From: Thozetella sp. PMI_491
Taxonomy: Eukaryota > Ascomycota > Sordariomycetes > Chaetosphaeriales > Chaetosphaeriaceae
Direction: 5' to 3'
Length of the DNA: 64,000 bases
Assembly (NCBI GenBank): GCA_021432635.1
Contig: MU270117.1
Location: 1 to 64,000 of the forward strand
The notes under the pieces were generated by a model that made no database searches, was not told where the DNA came from, and saw nothing but the letters and a program-made list of their open reading frames with translations. The position numbers were made by a program, and so were the translations under genes. Shown piece after piece: positions 47,984 to 58,714 of the stretch (the first letter of the stretch is position 1; each line of letters starts with the position of its first letter).

Positions 47984-50900
47984 TCACTCGACAGACAGTC
48001 CCTCGGCCACACTTCTATGGAGCTCGGCAGGGTCGCTGATGCTCCTTTGGCGTTCCGTGCGCTGCTCGTCACCCGAGCTTTCCTCCCCGCCTTCCTCTTC
48101 CTCTTCCTCATCTTCGCTGTCTTCATCGTTTTCATCCTTATTGGTTTCACTACCAGCCTGGCTCGGCCGGCGGCCAGCCTTGGAGTTGGTACCGTCCGGC
48201 TCACTGTCCTCTTCGTCCTCGCCGAAGACGACAGAGCGCAGCACACTCTTGTCGAACAGGCCCACAACCATGCTGCGGTCGGCCAGGCGGTAGTGGTGGC
48301 ATTCGAGGAGGGCCATGACTTTTCGGAAAAGATGTGGCTGTCGGAAGCCGGGCGCCTTCTTGACGCCCTTCAGCTGCAGCAGTTCCATGCGAGAACGGCG
48401 GTAGAGCACCATGTTGGCAAGGTCGATAATCAGTTCCAAAATGCGGTGGTTGGTCGGGTCCGGATCGAGCTGCACTTGGGGCTGCAGCTCGGGGGCATCT
48501 TCGCCATCGGCAGCTTCGATGGCCTTGATTAGCGAGTCGGACCTCGGTCTCGATGGCATCGCCGGGGTCGGAACCTTTTCGGTCCTTTGGCTTTCTGGGA
48601 GGATAATCGATGTTACAGGCACATGAGACCACCGCTGCAGGGAAAATAGCCTCGTCAAGTCGGTGGGGATGCAAAAGCCCAGTGAGTTGCCCATGACGTT
48701 GGTGCTGGAGTCCCAGCCACACTCGGAAAGGATCTCTAGGCCGTGGGCGGACCGAGATATGAGACCGAGCACGAAAAAGGCGGTGCCACGCAGGCTCAAA
48801 ATCTCATGTTCCTGGGCGATCCTGACGATCTGCTCCACCACATCGCAAGACTCGAGGAAGGGTGCGCCTAGCTCCATGGAGCCAACGTTGCCAACAGCCC
48901 ACAGGCAGCCCTTGACCTTGACAATGAGCTCGGGGTCCTCAGACTGCATCCCATAATCCTGGATGGTTGCCACGAACTCGTCAAAATGGCCCTTGTCTCG
49001 AAGCAGTCTGCATCCTTCCTCGGTCCTAGTGAGCTCGCGGTAAAAGTGCGGAGGGATGTGGCTGTCCACCTCCATCTCCTGTTCATCCTCGAAGACGCTC
49101 ATACGGTTCGTATGGTCGTCTTGGCGGTCCAGGAATGCCCGAGCCAGGCTGGCTTCTATCATGCTCACGTATGAGTCGTTGCGACCGAGGAACCAATCGT
49201 CCATTTCGTTGCTGATATAGTCCAGCCCGTCGAGATAGTGGTAGCCGCTGGAAGTCGAGAGGAAGCGCAGCAGCAGGGGGGCCCCTATCTCGCCCAGATG
49301 ATCCAGGGCCGGCCGGCACTGCACGATGTACTCGAGATACTCCTTGCTGTTGCATGCTTTCTCGAGGATCTTGACGGCCGTCGCGCACACCTCCACGTCT
49401 GGATCGTAGAGTTGGGTGACCAGGAGCTGGATCGCCCATTTCGAGTCGGCCGCGTCAGGCACCCGCGACACTAGGCCAAGATGCGCGGTAGATTTCCGGA
49501 GGGCGTTGGTAGCGTGAATTCTAATGTCCTTGGTCCCAGCAGTCAGGGCTTTGGAGAGAAGGAAGCGAGGGTGCCCGACGAGGGTGCAATCGAAGTTAGA
49601 GAGGATCAGCTTGATGAGATCCGGCCGTTGTTTGAGGTCTACGATGTGGTACATCATATCAAATATGTGCCACCTATCCAGAATCTGGAGGCCCCGGGCC
49701 TCACCACTCAGGACGCCTAGCATCGGGAAATAGCCCCCGCATAGGGTGTCGGTGAGGCGGTCCTTGGCAAACAAGGGAAACTGGGCGGTGATGCCGCTAA
49801 TGGGGTCTACCTGGGCGAGACACTCAGCGATCTGTCGGAGCAGCTTGCTGTCGGCCAGATACCTCGCGCCTTCGGTGGTCTGTAGGAGGGTGTGCATGAG
49901 GGCGCACCCAACTCTCACGAATTTCTGAGAGTTTCTCGAGCTCTTGACTTCGGAGAACTTGTACTTGAACGGGCGGTAGAAGCTGATGATTCTCTTCATA
50001 AACTTGGACGCCTTGATGGCTTCCTCGAGTCTCTTCCCATTCGTCAGAGGCCCCTCGATGATCTTGTGGACGACGTCCCAGTCCCACTTATGGAAGTTGG
50101 AGCTGCTGATGACGGCCGAGTCGATCAGCAGTTGCCGGAAGGTGGCATCGTCAAAGACCACCAAGGTAGCCGGCTTGGGTTGCTCTTCCACAATAAGGTC
50201 CATGTGGTGGCTTGATGATGCGAGTGACGGGCCGGCCGACCGGTAGAGAGTCTTGCTGACGCTGCTGATCTGGTACACGACCCCCGTGGCATTGAAGTGA
50301 TCTTCATTGTCCATCTTAGCCGCGGCCGAAAATAGCTCGGGGAGGACCTGTATCTCGTTGCTCCAAGAGGGAGGCAGGAGCCGGCTCGCAAGCTTGAGAA
50401 CTTCCCCTATCAGGAGGGTAGCCTTGCGCTTGACGGTGGGGTTCTCGAGGTCCTGTGCCAGCCTCAAAAGGGCAGGTACGAGCCCTGACTTGACGAAGAC
50501 GGCAAGCAGCAGAGCCGTGTAGTGCTCGACAAAGTTCTGCTCACCGTCTTCGTCCTCAACGTCAGCTGGGCCGGTTTTGGCCGGCGCGGAGCGCAGGTTA
50601 GACACCCTGCCGTAGGTGGTCAGCCGCCGACCGGCCAAGAAGGAGGTAGCCCATCCCGGCGATTTAATCCGCAACAAGCCGTACAGCAGCTCGATGACAG
50701 TATCCCGGATTGGGCCTGTCTGAACAACCATGCTGTGGATGATGGACTTGATGGCCCGGAAGTTGTACATAGAGAGGGCCACAAGGCCTGACCAAGTTTT
50801 GAGGGCCGAAGCGATCGCCTTGGCATTGAGTTTGAGAATGCGCTCGTTTGAAGAGAACTCGTCCGTAAAGGCTGTACAAAGCACCTCCAGTTCATAGCCA

Positions 50901-52262
50901 GCGCGCAGGTACTTACGGCGCTGAGGAGCATCGAGTAGGTAGAGGAAGGCGCCTGTCAAGCTCTCAGACGCTTTGTAGGACCCATCTCCCAGAGCCTCGT
51001 GCAGAGGCGGAAGCCCCCCGGAGGCGATGAGGAGCTGGGGGTCGCGGACCAGTATCTCTGCCAAGGTTTCAAGGCAGATTGGCCGTAATCGCTCCTCGGG
51101 GTCCTCAGCGACAGCAGCAATTGTCCGGACGACCGCCCTGGATATCTCGCGGATGCCATCCTTGACTTCGAGAAAAGCGCGGACAAACTTCAGGGCCTGC
51201 TCTCGCTCTACGTCGGCTTTGCGGTCCTTAATCAGCGACCTAGGAGAATCAGCAGCTGCTACAGGAGAGATTACGAGTAGCGGATAGTTGCCATTAGACT
51301 AGAACTCACCAGGTTACTAGGTAGTCCGTGTTGAGGGAGCGAATTTTCCTGAGCGAAGTGAGGTCGGAGATGGCATAGCGTGTCATGCGGTATCCGGCCG
51401 CTACAACCTCGCGGCTGTCGCTCAGGAGCATGACTTGCATCCGAAGACCGAAGACCGACCAGACCAGGTCGTATTTGAGCGTTGGGTGCCGTTTGAAGAG
51501 CTCGACGAGGCTGTTAGCTCTCGAGACGTAGTAGCCCGGAGGCATGCCATCCACTTCCAATGCTTGTAAAACTTCGGCGAGGGCGAAAGTCGGTGACTCG
51601 GTCGGCTCGTCGAAATCAGATCCGGCGCCGCTCCTGGACGCGCTTGGAGGGGAGCGCACCCCCCCGGAGCTCTGGAACAAGGTCTCAGTCCGCGCCTTGG
51701 TCGGCGTCGTCGGTACGGCAACCCTCGTGCGTTGCGCGTCGGCGATCTTCTGCCTCAGCACTTTGATCCTCTGGTTGGAGGCATTCAGCTCGGCTTCAAC
51801 CCGTTGACGCTGGTCCTTGGTCTGCTTCGCCTTCTTCGAGTTCAAGGCCTCCAGCATGTTCTCGCTCCCTTCCTTGATCTTCATCTCGCGGCTCAGGGCG
51901 TCGCGGAGGTATGTCAGCGTCTGCTCCTGGACCAGCACGTCATCCTCGTCGAGCTTTTCAAGACCGAACGCTTCGGGGCGTGAACCGGCGCGAGTCAGAT
52001 TGCTCATGGGTGCGCGGAGCTCCGAGGTAAAGCTACCCGGCATGGGGGAAGGGTTCAGGGAGGAGCCGCGAGGCGCAAAGGTGACGGCGGAGGCAGCCAG
52101 GTTGCGACCGCCATTCGATGCGGCGCCTGGCGGCTGCAGGCCATCGCGGTCCAGGCTGGGGCGGGAATTGGCTGACGACACGGTGCTCATGGACTGCTGG
52201 GATGTAAAGGACTTCTGGGTTGGAGTAGCAGAAGCGCTGAGCATGGTGGATGGGCCGGCCAT
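47984..52262 (-). CDS. avo3: TORC2 subunit Avo3/Rictor (Ste16 family)
   Basis: Two exons: 51310-52262 and 47984-51239, joined by a 70-nt intron inside the codon giving LVTWSLIKDRK; 1,402 residues. Rictor/Avo3/Ste16 is the large armadillo-like scaffold of TOR complex 2, which controls AGC kinases (Ypk/Akt), actin and sphingolipid balance. In order: a Ser-rich N-terminus; an HR1-like coiled coil near residues 105-175 (VQEQTLTYLRDALSREM..); the Rictor N-terminal helical domain from about 220, containing PTLKYDLVWSVFGLRMQV; the RasGEF-N-like middle and Rictor V region, containing WFLGRNDSYVSMIEASLA; and a block containing GNVGSMELGAPFLE. The tail is a Glu/Asp-rich tract ending in QRSISDP, a basic-directed phosphorylation-type site. 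Length and order match fungal Ste16 proteins. It is divergent from the uricase gene. Confidence 0.93.
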
Positions 52263-54230
52263 TTGCCCTCGACGGCGCGCGGCAGTCGCTGCTGGCTGAA
52301 CATCCGAGATCTCTCGCTCAGGCGACGGGGGTCGGCGCAGCTACACCGTGGAGGATATCGGGAGGGTCGCGTCGAGATCGGGATCGAGGGAGGATGGCAG
52401 GCGGGCGGCGAAGGCTCAACCTTGGGCGCCTACCAGCCGTCTTAGGCACGACTGGGAGAGAAGGCGGGGGCCTGTCGAAAAGGCCCCAGCTCTTGGAGGA
52501 TCGAGAGGGTGATTCGCAGTCGAAGAAGAACAGAGGAGCAGCCCGCTCGTGGGGGGAGTTGTCTCTCCAATGCCCCCCAAAAAATAATCGTAAAAAGGAC
52601 AAAAAGAAGCGAATGGATACAGCCCGGCCCTCGCAAGACCGTGTGTGGATGTCAACGTGTGTCACAGATGGAGCGTGGGTGTGGTTACAGGTGTCGTCGA
52701 GTGTCCAAGGTCTCCGCCCAAGAAGCATGTTTGAAGCAACAACGAATGGGAGCCACAGGGGAGAGGATCCACTTGAAACTCGCAGCAACCGCAACCGCCC
52801 CCACCCTTTCCTTCCTCTTCCAGCTCTGGCGAGAGAGCCTGGGGAGGGTTAAGTGAGCCTAAGGTTGTCACCCAAGCCTACCTACGATACATACCTACCT
52901 ACCTACACCACATACTGTACATGTATGTACAATAGGTAGGAACAGCGTGTTGGGCGCCTTAGTTTGCACACGTCTCTTCTAAAGGGATTGTCAACACACT
53001 CGGCTGTAGCGTCAATATTACTTTGTTTTCTCCCCTCTCGTCTTGATACTTTCAATGTCAGCAGTCTACCCAACGTACTATACTTTCCATCCTACCCCCC
53101 CGAGCTAGGTTCAGTACGCAGTATACTCTGCAAACACAAACATCCCCATCTCCGGGCTTCCTCTTCTGTCCCCGCCATTACAGTTGTCTGTGGGAGCTTA
53201 GAAGGGGCACGATAGCTCCTGCATGCCCCTGGGCTGACTGGCACATGCATGCAGCTTACAATATAGCAAGGCTAGCTCTCAGGGCAACGTGGTGAAGGAA
53301 ACAGTGCCGCCCGCCGTCTCACGCTCTCGCATACCGCAATGGGCCTACCAGGGCAAGCTCAAACATGACACAGTACATGGTTCGTTTGTCTTATCCGCAC
53401 GCGTGCACGCCTACCTCGCCCCAAGGGTGCGGGCGCTAGAGCAGGGCCGCCAGACACCTCCGAGGGGGGCTCGTACGATACGAACCCCGCATCGAAAGCC
53501 GAAATGTTGGCTCGCGTTCATCGGCGCGGTGAGATCGTGGCGTCGATCGATGTTCGTGTCGTGGGTTGAAAGGGCGGCCAGCTCCGGGAAGGGAGAGTAA
53601 ATCTCCGCCTTTGGGCAATTCGGGGCTCAGGCCGGTGGCAGCCAGCCATGGCAGCGCTCGCACACCTCCTCGGCCTCTCCTTGCTCGCGGCTCATTGCAG
53701 AAGACACGCAGAACAACGCGGCACCCGTTTTCTTTATTTCTTGCCCCTCCTTCCTCCCTTTTTTCGGACGGGGGTGTAGGGCGAGGGCGGCCTGCGGGGA
53801 GGTCCAGAGGGAGTCGGCGGACTCCGGGGTTCCACCTTGAACTAACGTGTCGACGGCGGGCGACGGGCGGTCTCTGGCATCCACCGACCCAGGCGCCTCC
53901 CGGCCGGCCAACCTCCAACCACAGGTCCATTGGCTAGCGGCCATTAAAGTTGGGCCTGGCTGCAGGACCTGCATCACTGATAGCTATTTAATGGCCGGTC
54001 CAAGCACGGTGCATATCTGTGTATATAAAGACCTCATCTCTACTTCGTAGACAACCACCGATCAGCGCCTCTCTACCACCTCGAGATATCCAACTAAGCT
54101 TTGACTCACGCCTGGTCAGGAGTATTCCATCGGCCTCACAGCCTAGACAAGAATAGCGCATTCTCTCACCCCATCAACACCGATCAATCCTGCCCATCTT
54201 AACTCACCTCGCTGTTCTCAACCCCGCAAT
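52263..54230. promoter_or_regulatory. Divergent promoter region between avo3 and urate oxidase
   Basis: About 2 kb of non-coding DNA. A TATATAAA box lies at 54022-54029, about 200 bp before the uricase ATG. A TGATAG (HGATAR, the GATA nitrogen-regulator type) lies at 53978-53983. At 53814-53827 TCGG-N6-CCGG differs by one base from the TCGG-N6-CCGA site known for the Aspergillus purine regulator UaY. A CCTA-type repeat lies at 52878-52911, next to a TGTACATGTATGTACA near-palindrome. Confidence 0.45.
52878..52911. repeat. CCTA-type simple repeat
   Basis: Imperfect CCTA/ACCT units in the avo3-uricase interval. Confidence 0.8.
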
Positions 54231-55290
54231 ATGCCTCTCGCCGCTGCTCGCTATGGCAAGGACAACGTCCGCGTCTACAAAGTCCACCGGGACGAGAGCA
54301 CGGGCGTTCAGTCTGTGACCGAGATGACGGTCTGCTGCTTGCTAGAAGGCGCGATTGAAGTATCGTGAGCACCCCGTTCGCCTCCCCGGGCGTCCCCCGC
54401 CCGGCAGGCATACCTTCCGAGAAGCCGCTGGCTGACGTGCTCCCAGGTACACCGAGGCCGACAACAGCGTCGTGGTTGCCACCGACTCGATCAAGAACAC
54501 CATCTATATCAAGGCTAAGGAGCACCCGGTGAACCCCCCGGAGCTGTACGCCAGCATTCTCGGCCAACACTTCATTGATACTTACTCGCACATCACTGCC
54601 GCCCATGTCAAGGTCGTAGTCCACCGATGGACACGCTTGACCGTTGACGGTGCCCCTCATCCTCACAGCTTCTTCCGCGACGGCCAGGAGACGCGTACTG
54701 TCGAGGCCACCATCCGCCGGGATAGCGGCATAACTCTGAAGAGCGGCATCGTAGGCCTTACCGTTCTGAAGAGCACAGGATCCGCCTTCCACGGCTTCGT
54801 GCGAGACGAGTTCACCACCCTGGCCGAGACCTGGGATCGCATTCTCTCAACCGACGTCGACTGCGGCTGGACCTGGAAAACGTTCCCCACGGTCGCCGCG
54901 GTGCAGGACGGCGTGGAGCGCTTTGACCAGGCATGGGAGGCGGCGCGTGGCATCACCATGAAGACATTTGCGACCGACAGTAGCGCATCGGTGCAGAACA
55001 CCATGTACAAGATGTGTGAGCAGATCCTCGAGGCTGCGCCGGAGGTCGATCTGACGAACTATTCGCTGCCCAACAAGCACTACTTCGAAATTGGTACGTC
55101 CTCTTCTCTCCTCTCTCCTCTCTCCCTCGAGAGATATATTCATCGCGACTTGGGGAAACAAAGGCTAACACGGGCGCTATTAGATCTGAGCTGGCACAAG
55201 GGCATTAAGAACACTGGCAAAGATGCAGAGGTCTATGCGCCTCAGTCTGGGCCTAACGGACTTATCAAGTGCGAAGTATCCCGCTCTTGA
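54231..55290 (+). CDS. uaZ: Urate oxidase (uricase)
   Basis: Three exons: 54231-54364, 54447-55093 and 55184-55290, giving 295 residues. Uricase oxidises urate to 5-hydroxyisourate in purine breakdown, normally in peroxisomes, needing no cofactor. Active-site landmarks are present: YGKDNVRVYKVHR (catalytic Lys), VVATDSIKNT (catalytic Thr), and the family signature from LTVLKSTGSAF through FVRDEFTTLAETWDR. The second T-fold contributes SVQNTMYKMCEQI, and the end has the conserved NKHYFEIDLSWHKG region, spanning the second intron, then AEVYAPQSGPNGLIKCEVSRS. The known Aspergillus flavus enzyme (302 residues) goes on a few residues to a C-terminal SKL; here the protein stops at Ser-Arg-Ser, which is not a standard PTS1. 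The gene is tail-to-tail with the bL13m gene. Confidence 0.95.
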
Positions 55291-56259
55291 TTGATAAAGG
55301 TAATTGTGTTTTTTGTCTCCTTTGGCGCCCTTGGGTTGCTTCGAGCCTATGTCATGTCACGGTCGAGTGTTTAGATAAGGAGTTGTTATGATATCACGAC
55401 ATACCTCTAGCCATGCTATATAATACATTTGGTGCAACCTGGTTTCAGAATAATACAAAGCCCACGTGAACAATAGTTGCTGGCACGCTCCGAAGGGATA
55501 GAGTGAGGCGAGTTCGACCGTGCCTCAGCTAATAATGGTGAAGGGCCGGGACTCTAGGGCTTGGTATTGAAGCATCAAGGCAAGAGGCAGAATATTTCTT
55601 TCTGGCGCCGACCGATGCTCGGAGTGGAGAGGTACATTTACGCAAGACGCTGGAGAACTTTCTCGATGGCATTGGATCCAATGGCAAATAAGACAGACAG
55701 TGCTCCTAGACGTGCTGTTGCCGTTAGGTTGCTGACGAGCTGAGAGATCTGTCAGTACTGCCGGGCTTCGATAGTTTGTTAAAGATCTTTGCGGCATGCA
55801 GCCCCCTCCGGCCTACACAATACGTTATCTCATAGGATTGAGTGGTTGCCAGAATGGTCCCCGAACTCCTACACCATCGCGGGAGCATGATATACCCTCG
55901 GTCGACGAGCGCGTAGTGAACAGCTTCGAGCTACTTAGGATACTCGAGAGAATACACGCTGACACACGGCTTCACCTAAGATGGGAAGTACGACTTCGGT
56001 ATGGAGGGATGGAGATGAAAACGAATGGTAATGAAGGCACCGGCGTTGCTGGAGCATGCCGGTCTACCTTGGGCCTACTATATACATGGATATGGGAATC
56101 GCGACGCAGATAGATGATCTATTCATTATACAGTCATATTTCGTACACAGCGATATACAGGCTCGGGTTATTCAGCTAAGAGCCGCAAGGCCTGCCGGGA
56201 GTCGTCAAACTCGGCAGCGGCAGGCCCAGCAAGACAATATCGTCGCGGCCGCGGGTGGA
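55291..56259. other. Convergent intergenic region
   Basis: About 970 bp hold the 3' ends of the uricase and bL13m genes. No gene was recognised. Confidence 0.5.
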
Positions 56260-56910
56260 CTACAACAAGGACTTGTCACTTTGCCTGGCTGCCCTTACAG
56301 CAGCTTCCCATCCCTCAGCTCCGACTGGAGTGCCACCAAATCGAATTAGGTTCTGCTTGTATGGGTGCGCGTTCCCCTCGAATGCCTTGAGCCTCGCCAG
56401 TCTCTTATCTCTCAACCGATTCTTGGGCAGCATCCCGCTGACGGCTTTGCGCAGAACCTCAGCACCGCCGTGCTTGCCCATCAGCACGTCCATAGTCACG
56501 CTCCTTAGGGACCCAGGCCTGGTGTTGTGTCGGTAGTAGGTCTTGCGATACTTCTTCATGCCTGTGGTGTAGAGAGCCGCGCAGTTGGTCACAACCACGT
56601 AGTCGCCGCAATCAGTTGAAGGGTCCCAGATGGGCTTGTGCTTGCCCATGAGGATGGTCGCGATGCGGGAGGCGAGACGACCCAGCGAGGGCGGCGTGAC
56701 GGCTTCAGGGGGGGACTTGATGGTGCTAAGGCCAACGTGGGGAGTGGATGCCGAGACGTGGTGCCATACCCGCGAGTAGGCGAGCCGGGTCTGCAGAGGA
56801 AGCGAGCGTTAGTTAGATGCAATTTTCAGATATTGGAGCTTCTCTTCGCTTTTTGTAGAGGCGAGGAAGGGGAGGAGCTGGGTTCGTACCAAACCGACAG
56901 TTTGTGACAT
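56260..56910 (-). CDS. mrpl23: Mitochondrial large-subunit ribosomal protein bL13m (Mrpl23)
   Basis: Two exons: 56890-56910 (only seven codons, MSQTVGL) and 56260-56790, giving 183 residues. The 99-nt intron sits directly after the short start exon. bL13m is a large-subunit protein of the mitochondrial ribosome. The L13 fold is plain: GKHKPIWDPSTDCGDYVVV, NCAALYTTGMKKYRKTYYRH, then the family signature with VLMGKHGGAEVLRKAVSGML, PKNRLRDKRLARLKAFEGNA and HPY. The length is somewhat above bacterial L13 (about 142-145) because of extensions at both ends, as in fungal Mrpl23. The gene is head-to-head with the SOD1 copper-chaperone gene, 489 bp apart. Confidence 0.94.
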
Positions 56911-57399
56911 TGTGGCACGGCCAGTGGGAACGAGTCCCACATCGACTGACTAGCGGGTAGTGCGACCAGGTATCGAGGTCCGTCGCTGGTGTAGAGAGTT
57001 CGTATCGTCCGGGTCTGTGGTCAATGGCGCTGTGGTCGAGAGATGGTGAAGCTCCAAGCTTTCTCTCGTTGAGATGGCAGAAAAAATGCTGGAGCGTGAC
57101 AAGGCACGTGCCACGCGCCTGCTCTTGTCTGCCTTACCGTGAAAGGCAAGTGGGGCCAAATCGCCCGTTGCATATGGCGCCAACGGCCGATGCACCACCG
57201 AACACCGGACAGAGGGCGCCGAGGCGATTTCAAAGCATTTGTGACTGTAATCCACCGCTCTCGAAGGTAGCGGCCCGTACATCGCCGCGTACAGGCTCCT
57301 CGTCCGACAATCCCCCGCACCTGTCTATACGTTCAGTCCCACTGGCCTTCTCCGCACGGTCAAAAGCGCCGAGAGATATCGCCGTTCAGGGTTCATTGG
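56911..57399. promoter_or_regulatory. Shared divergent promoter with a palindromic CACGTG site
   Basis: This 489-bp head-to-head spacer serves mrpl23 (-) and ccs1 (+). It contains GGCACGTGCC at 57103-57112, a 10-bp perfect palindrome centred on the CACGTG E-box bound by bHLH factors such as Cbf1 in yeasts. Its use here is inferred only. Confidence 0.5.
57103..57112. promoter_or_regulatory. E-box palindrome GGCACGTGCC
   Basis: A perfect 10-bp palindrome containing CACGTG, about 190 bp before the mrpl23 ATG and 290 bp before the ccs1 ATG. Confidence 0.5.
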
Positions 57400-58714
57400 A
57401 TGCATCCGTCTTCCCGGTACATCGCCGGATTGTCCAGCCTTGCTGTCGCTTCCATAGGCACATACTACTGGCAAAGACGGCGTGAACAGTCCTCCCAAAA
57501 CTCAGCAGTCTCAGCCTCGAAGCTACACCCCATGGGCGAGATGGCTGCTATCGCCCCCTTCCAGGTCGGGTCTTCTCTCGCCTTGAGCCATCCCCGCTTG
57601 TCATCATCACATCACCGCGGTCTTCTCTCGCCTTGAGCCATCCCCGCTTGTCATCATCACATCACCGCGGCCGTGCCATCTCTGGCGAGACGCATGGCAA
57701 AACTGTGGCTAACGCGAGGCGAATTAGACGCTCTTTGCAGTGCCCATGACGTGTGGCAGCTGCGCCGAGGCTGTTTCAAGCTCCGTCTACAAGCTCGAAG
57801 GCATCACAAAAGTTGAAGCGAACCTCGAGGACCAAATGGTGTCGATCGAGGGCACTGGTATGCATGCAGCTTCCTTCCTCACGCCTGCCGCATGGCCTAG
57901 GCTCGCTAACGTACCACCATAGCACCACCATCGGCCATTCTCGACGCCATCCAGTCCACCGGGAGAGATGCTATCTTGCGCGGATCAGGGGCCCAAAACA
58001 GTGCGTACCGTTTCCTTGCCTCAGCGGTTCCCACCCCCCCAGTCCAATAGCAGTTGCTCCAGCCGGCGCTCGTGCCTGCTCCCGTTCCCCAGCTTCATCC
58101 ATGTCTCGTGGCTAGCAACGAACACGGTATCGCAACTTGTGGCTAATTCGCACCTGCTGTCCTTGGCGGCCTCAGGCGCAGCTGTCAGTATCCTCGAAAC
58201 CTACCACCGGCAGCCTAGTGCGGCGCCTGTGAGGGATGGAGAGAGTGACAGAGAGGTGAGGGGCCTCGCACGGATGGTTCAGGTGTCGGACGAGTACACT
58301 CTAGTTGACCTCACCCTCCGGGGAGTGGCCCCCGGGAAGTACTACGCGACGATCCGGGAATACGGGGACCTCAAGGACGGCGCTGCCTCAACGGGACCGG
58401 TATGGGCGAGCCAGAACACCAGTGCCAATTCACCACCTCGCGGGGCGCTTGGACCGGTGGAGATCGGCAAAGATGGTCGAGGGAGTGCCTTCCTGAACAA
58501 ATCGTTCAAGGTATGGGAGATCATCGGCCACGCCATGGTGGTGTCGCGGCAGGATGAGCAAGATGGCTTGCCTCTGGCCAACGACGAGGACACGGTGGTG
58601 GGCGTCATCGCGCGGAGCGCGGGTGTTTGGGACAACGACAAGACCGTCTGCTCATGCACGGGCAAGACGCTCTGGGAAGAGAGGGAGGATGAGGTCCAGA
58701 AAGGTATGCTTTGA
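57400..58714 (+). CDS. ccs1: Copper chaperone for superoxide dismutase (CCS/Lys7)
   Basis: Four exons: 57400-57564, 57728-57857, 57923-58000 and 58176-58714, giving 303 residues. CCS delivers Cu(I) to Cu,Zn-SOD1 and helps form its disulfide. Domain 1 is the Atx1-like fold with the copper motif MTCGSC just inside exon 2. Domain 2 is SOD1-like (VDLTLRGVAPGKYYATIREY, then GHAMVVSRQDE, GVIARSAGVWDN). Domain 3 carries the CxC motif in KTVCSCTGKTLWEER. Unusually, about 50 residues precede domain 1 and begin with MHPSSRYIAGLSSLAVASIG then TYYWQRRREQ, a hydrophobic segment followed by Arg residues, suggesting a mitochondrial or membrane signal. A later ATG (MGEMAAIAPFQ) would give the ordinary soluble form. 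Intron 1 contains a perfect 50-bp tandem duplication. Confidence 0.92.
57571..57670. repeat. Perfect 50-bp tandem duplication in ccs1 intron 1
   Basis: Bases 57571-57620 and 57621-57670 are identical, directly adjacent copies. The pair lies wholly within the intron, between its donor at 57565 and the acceptor before 57728. Confidence 0.95.
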
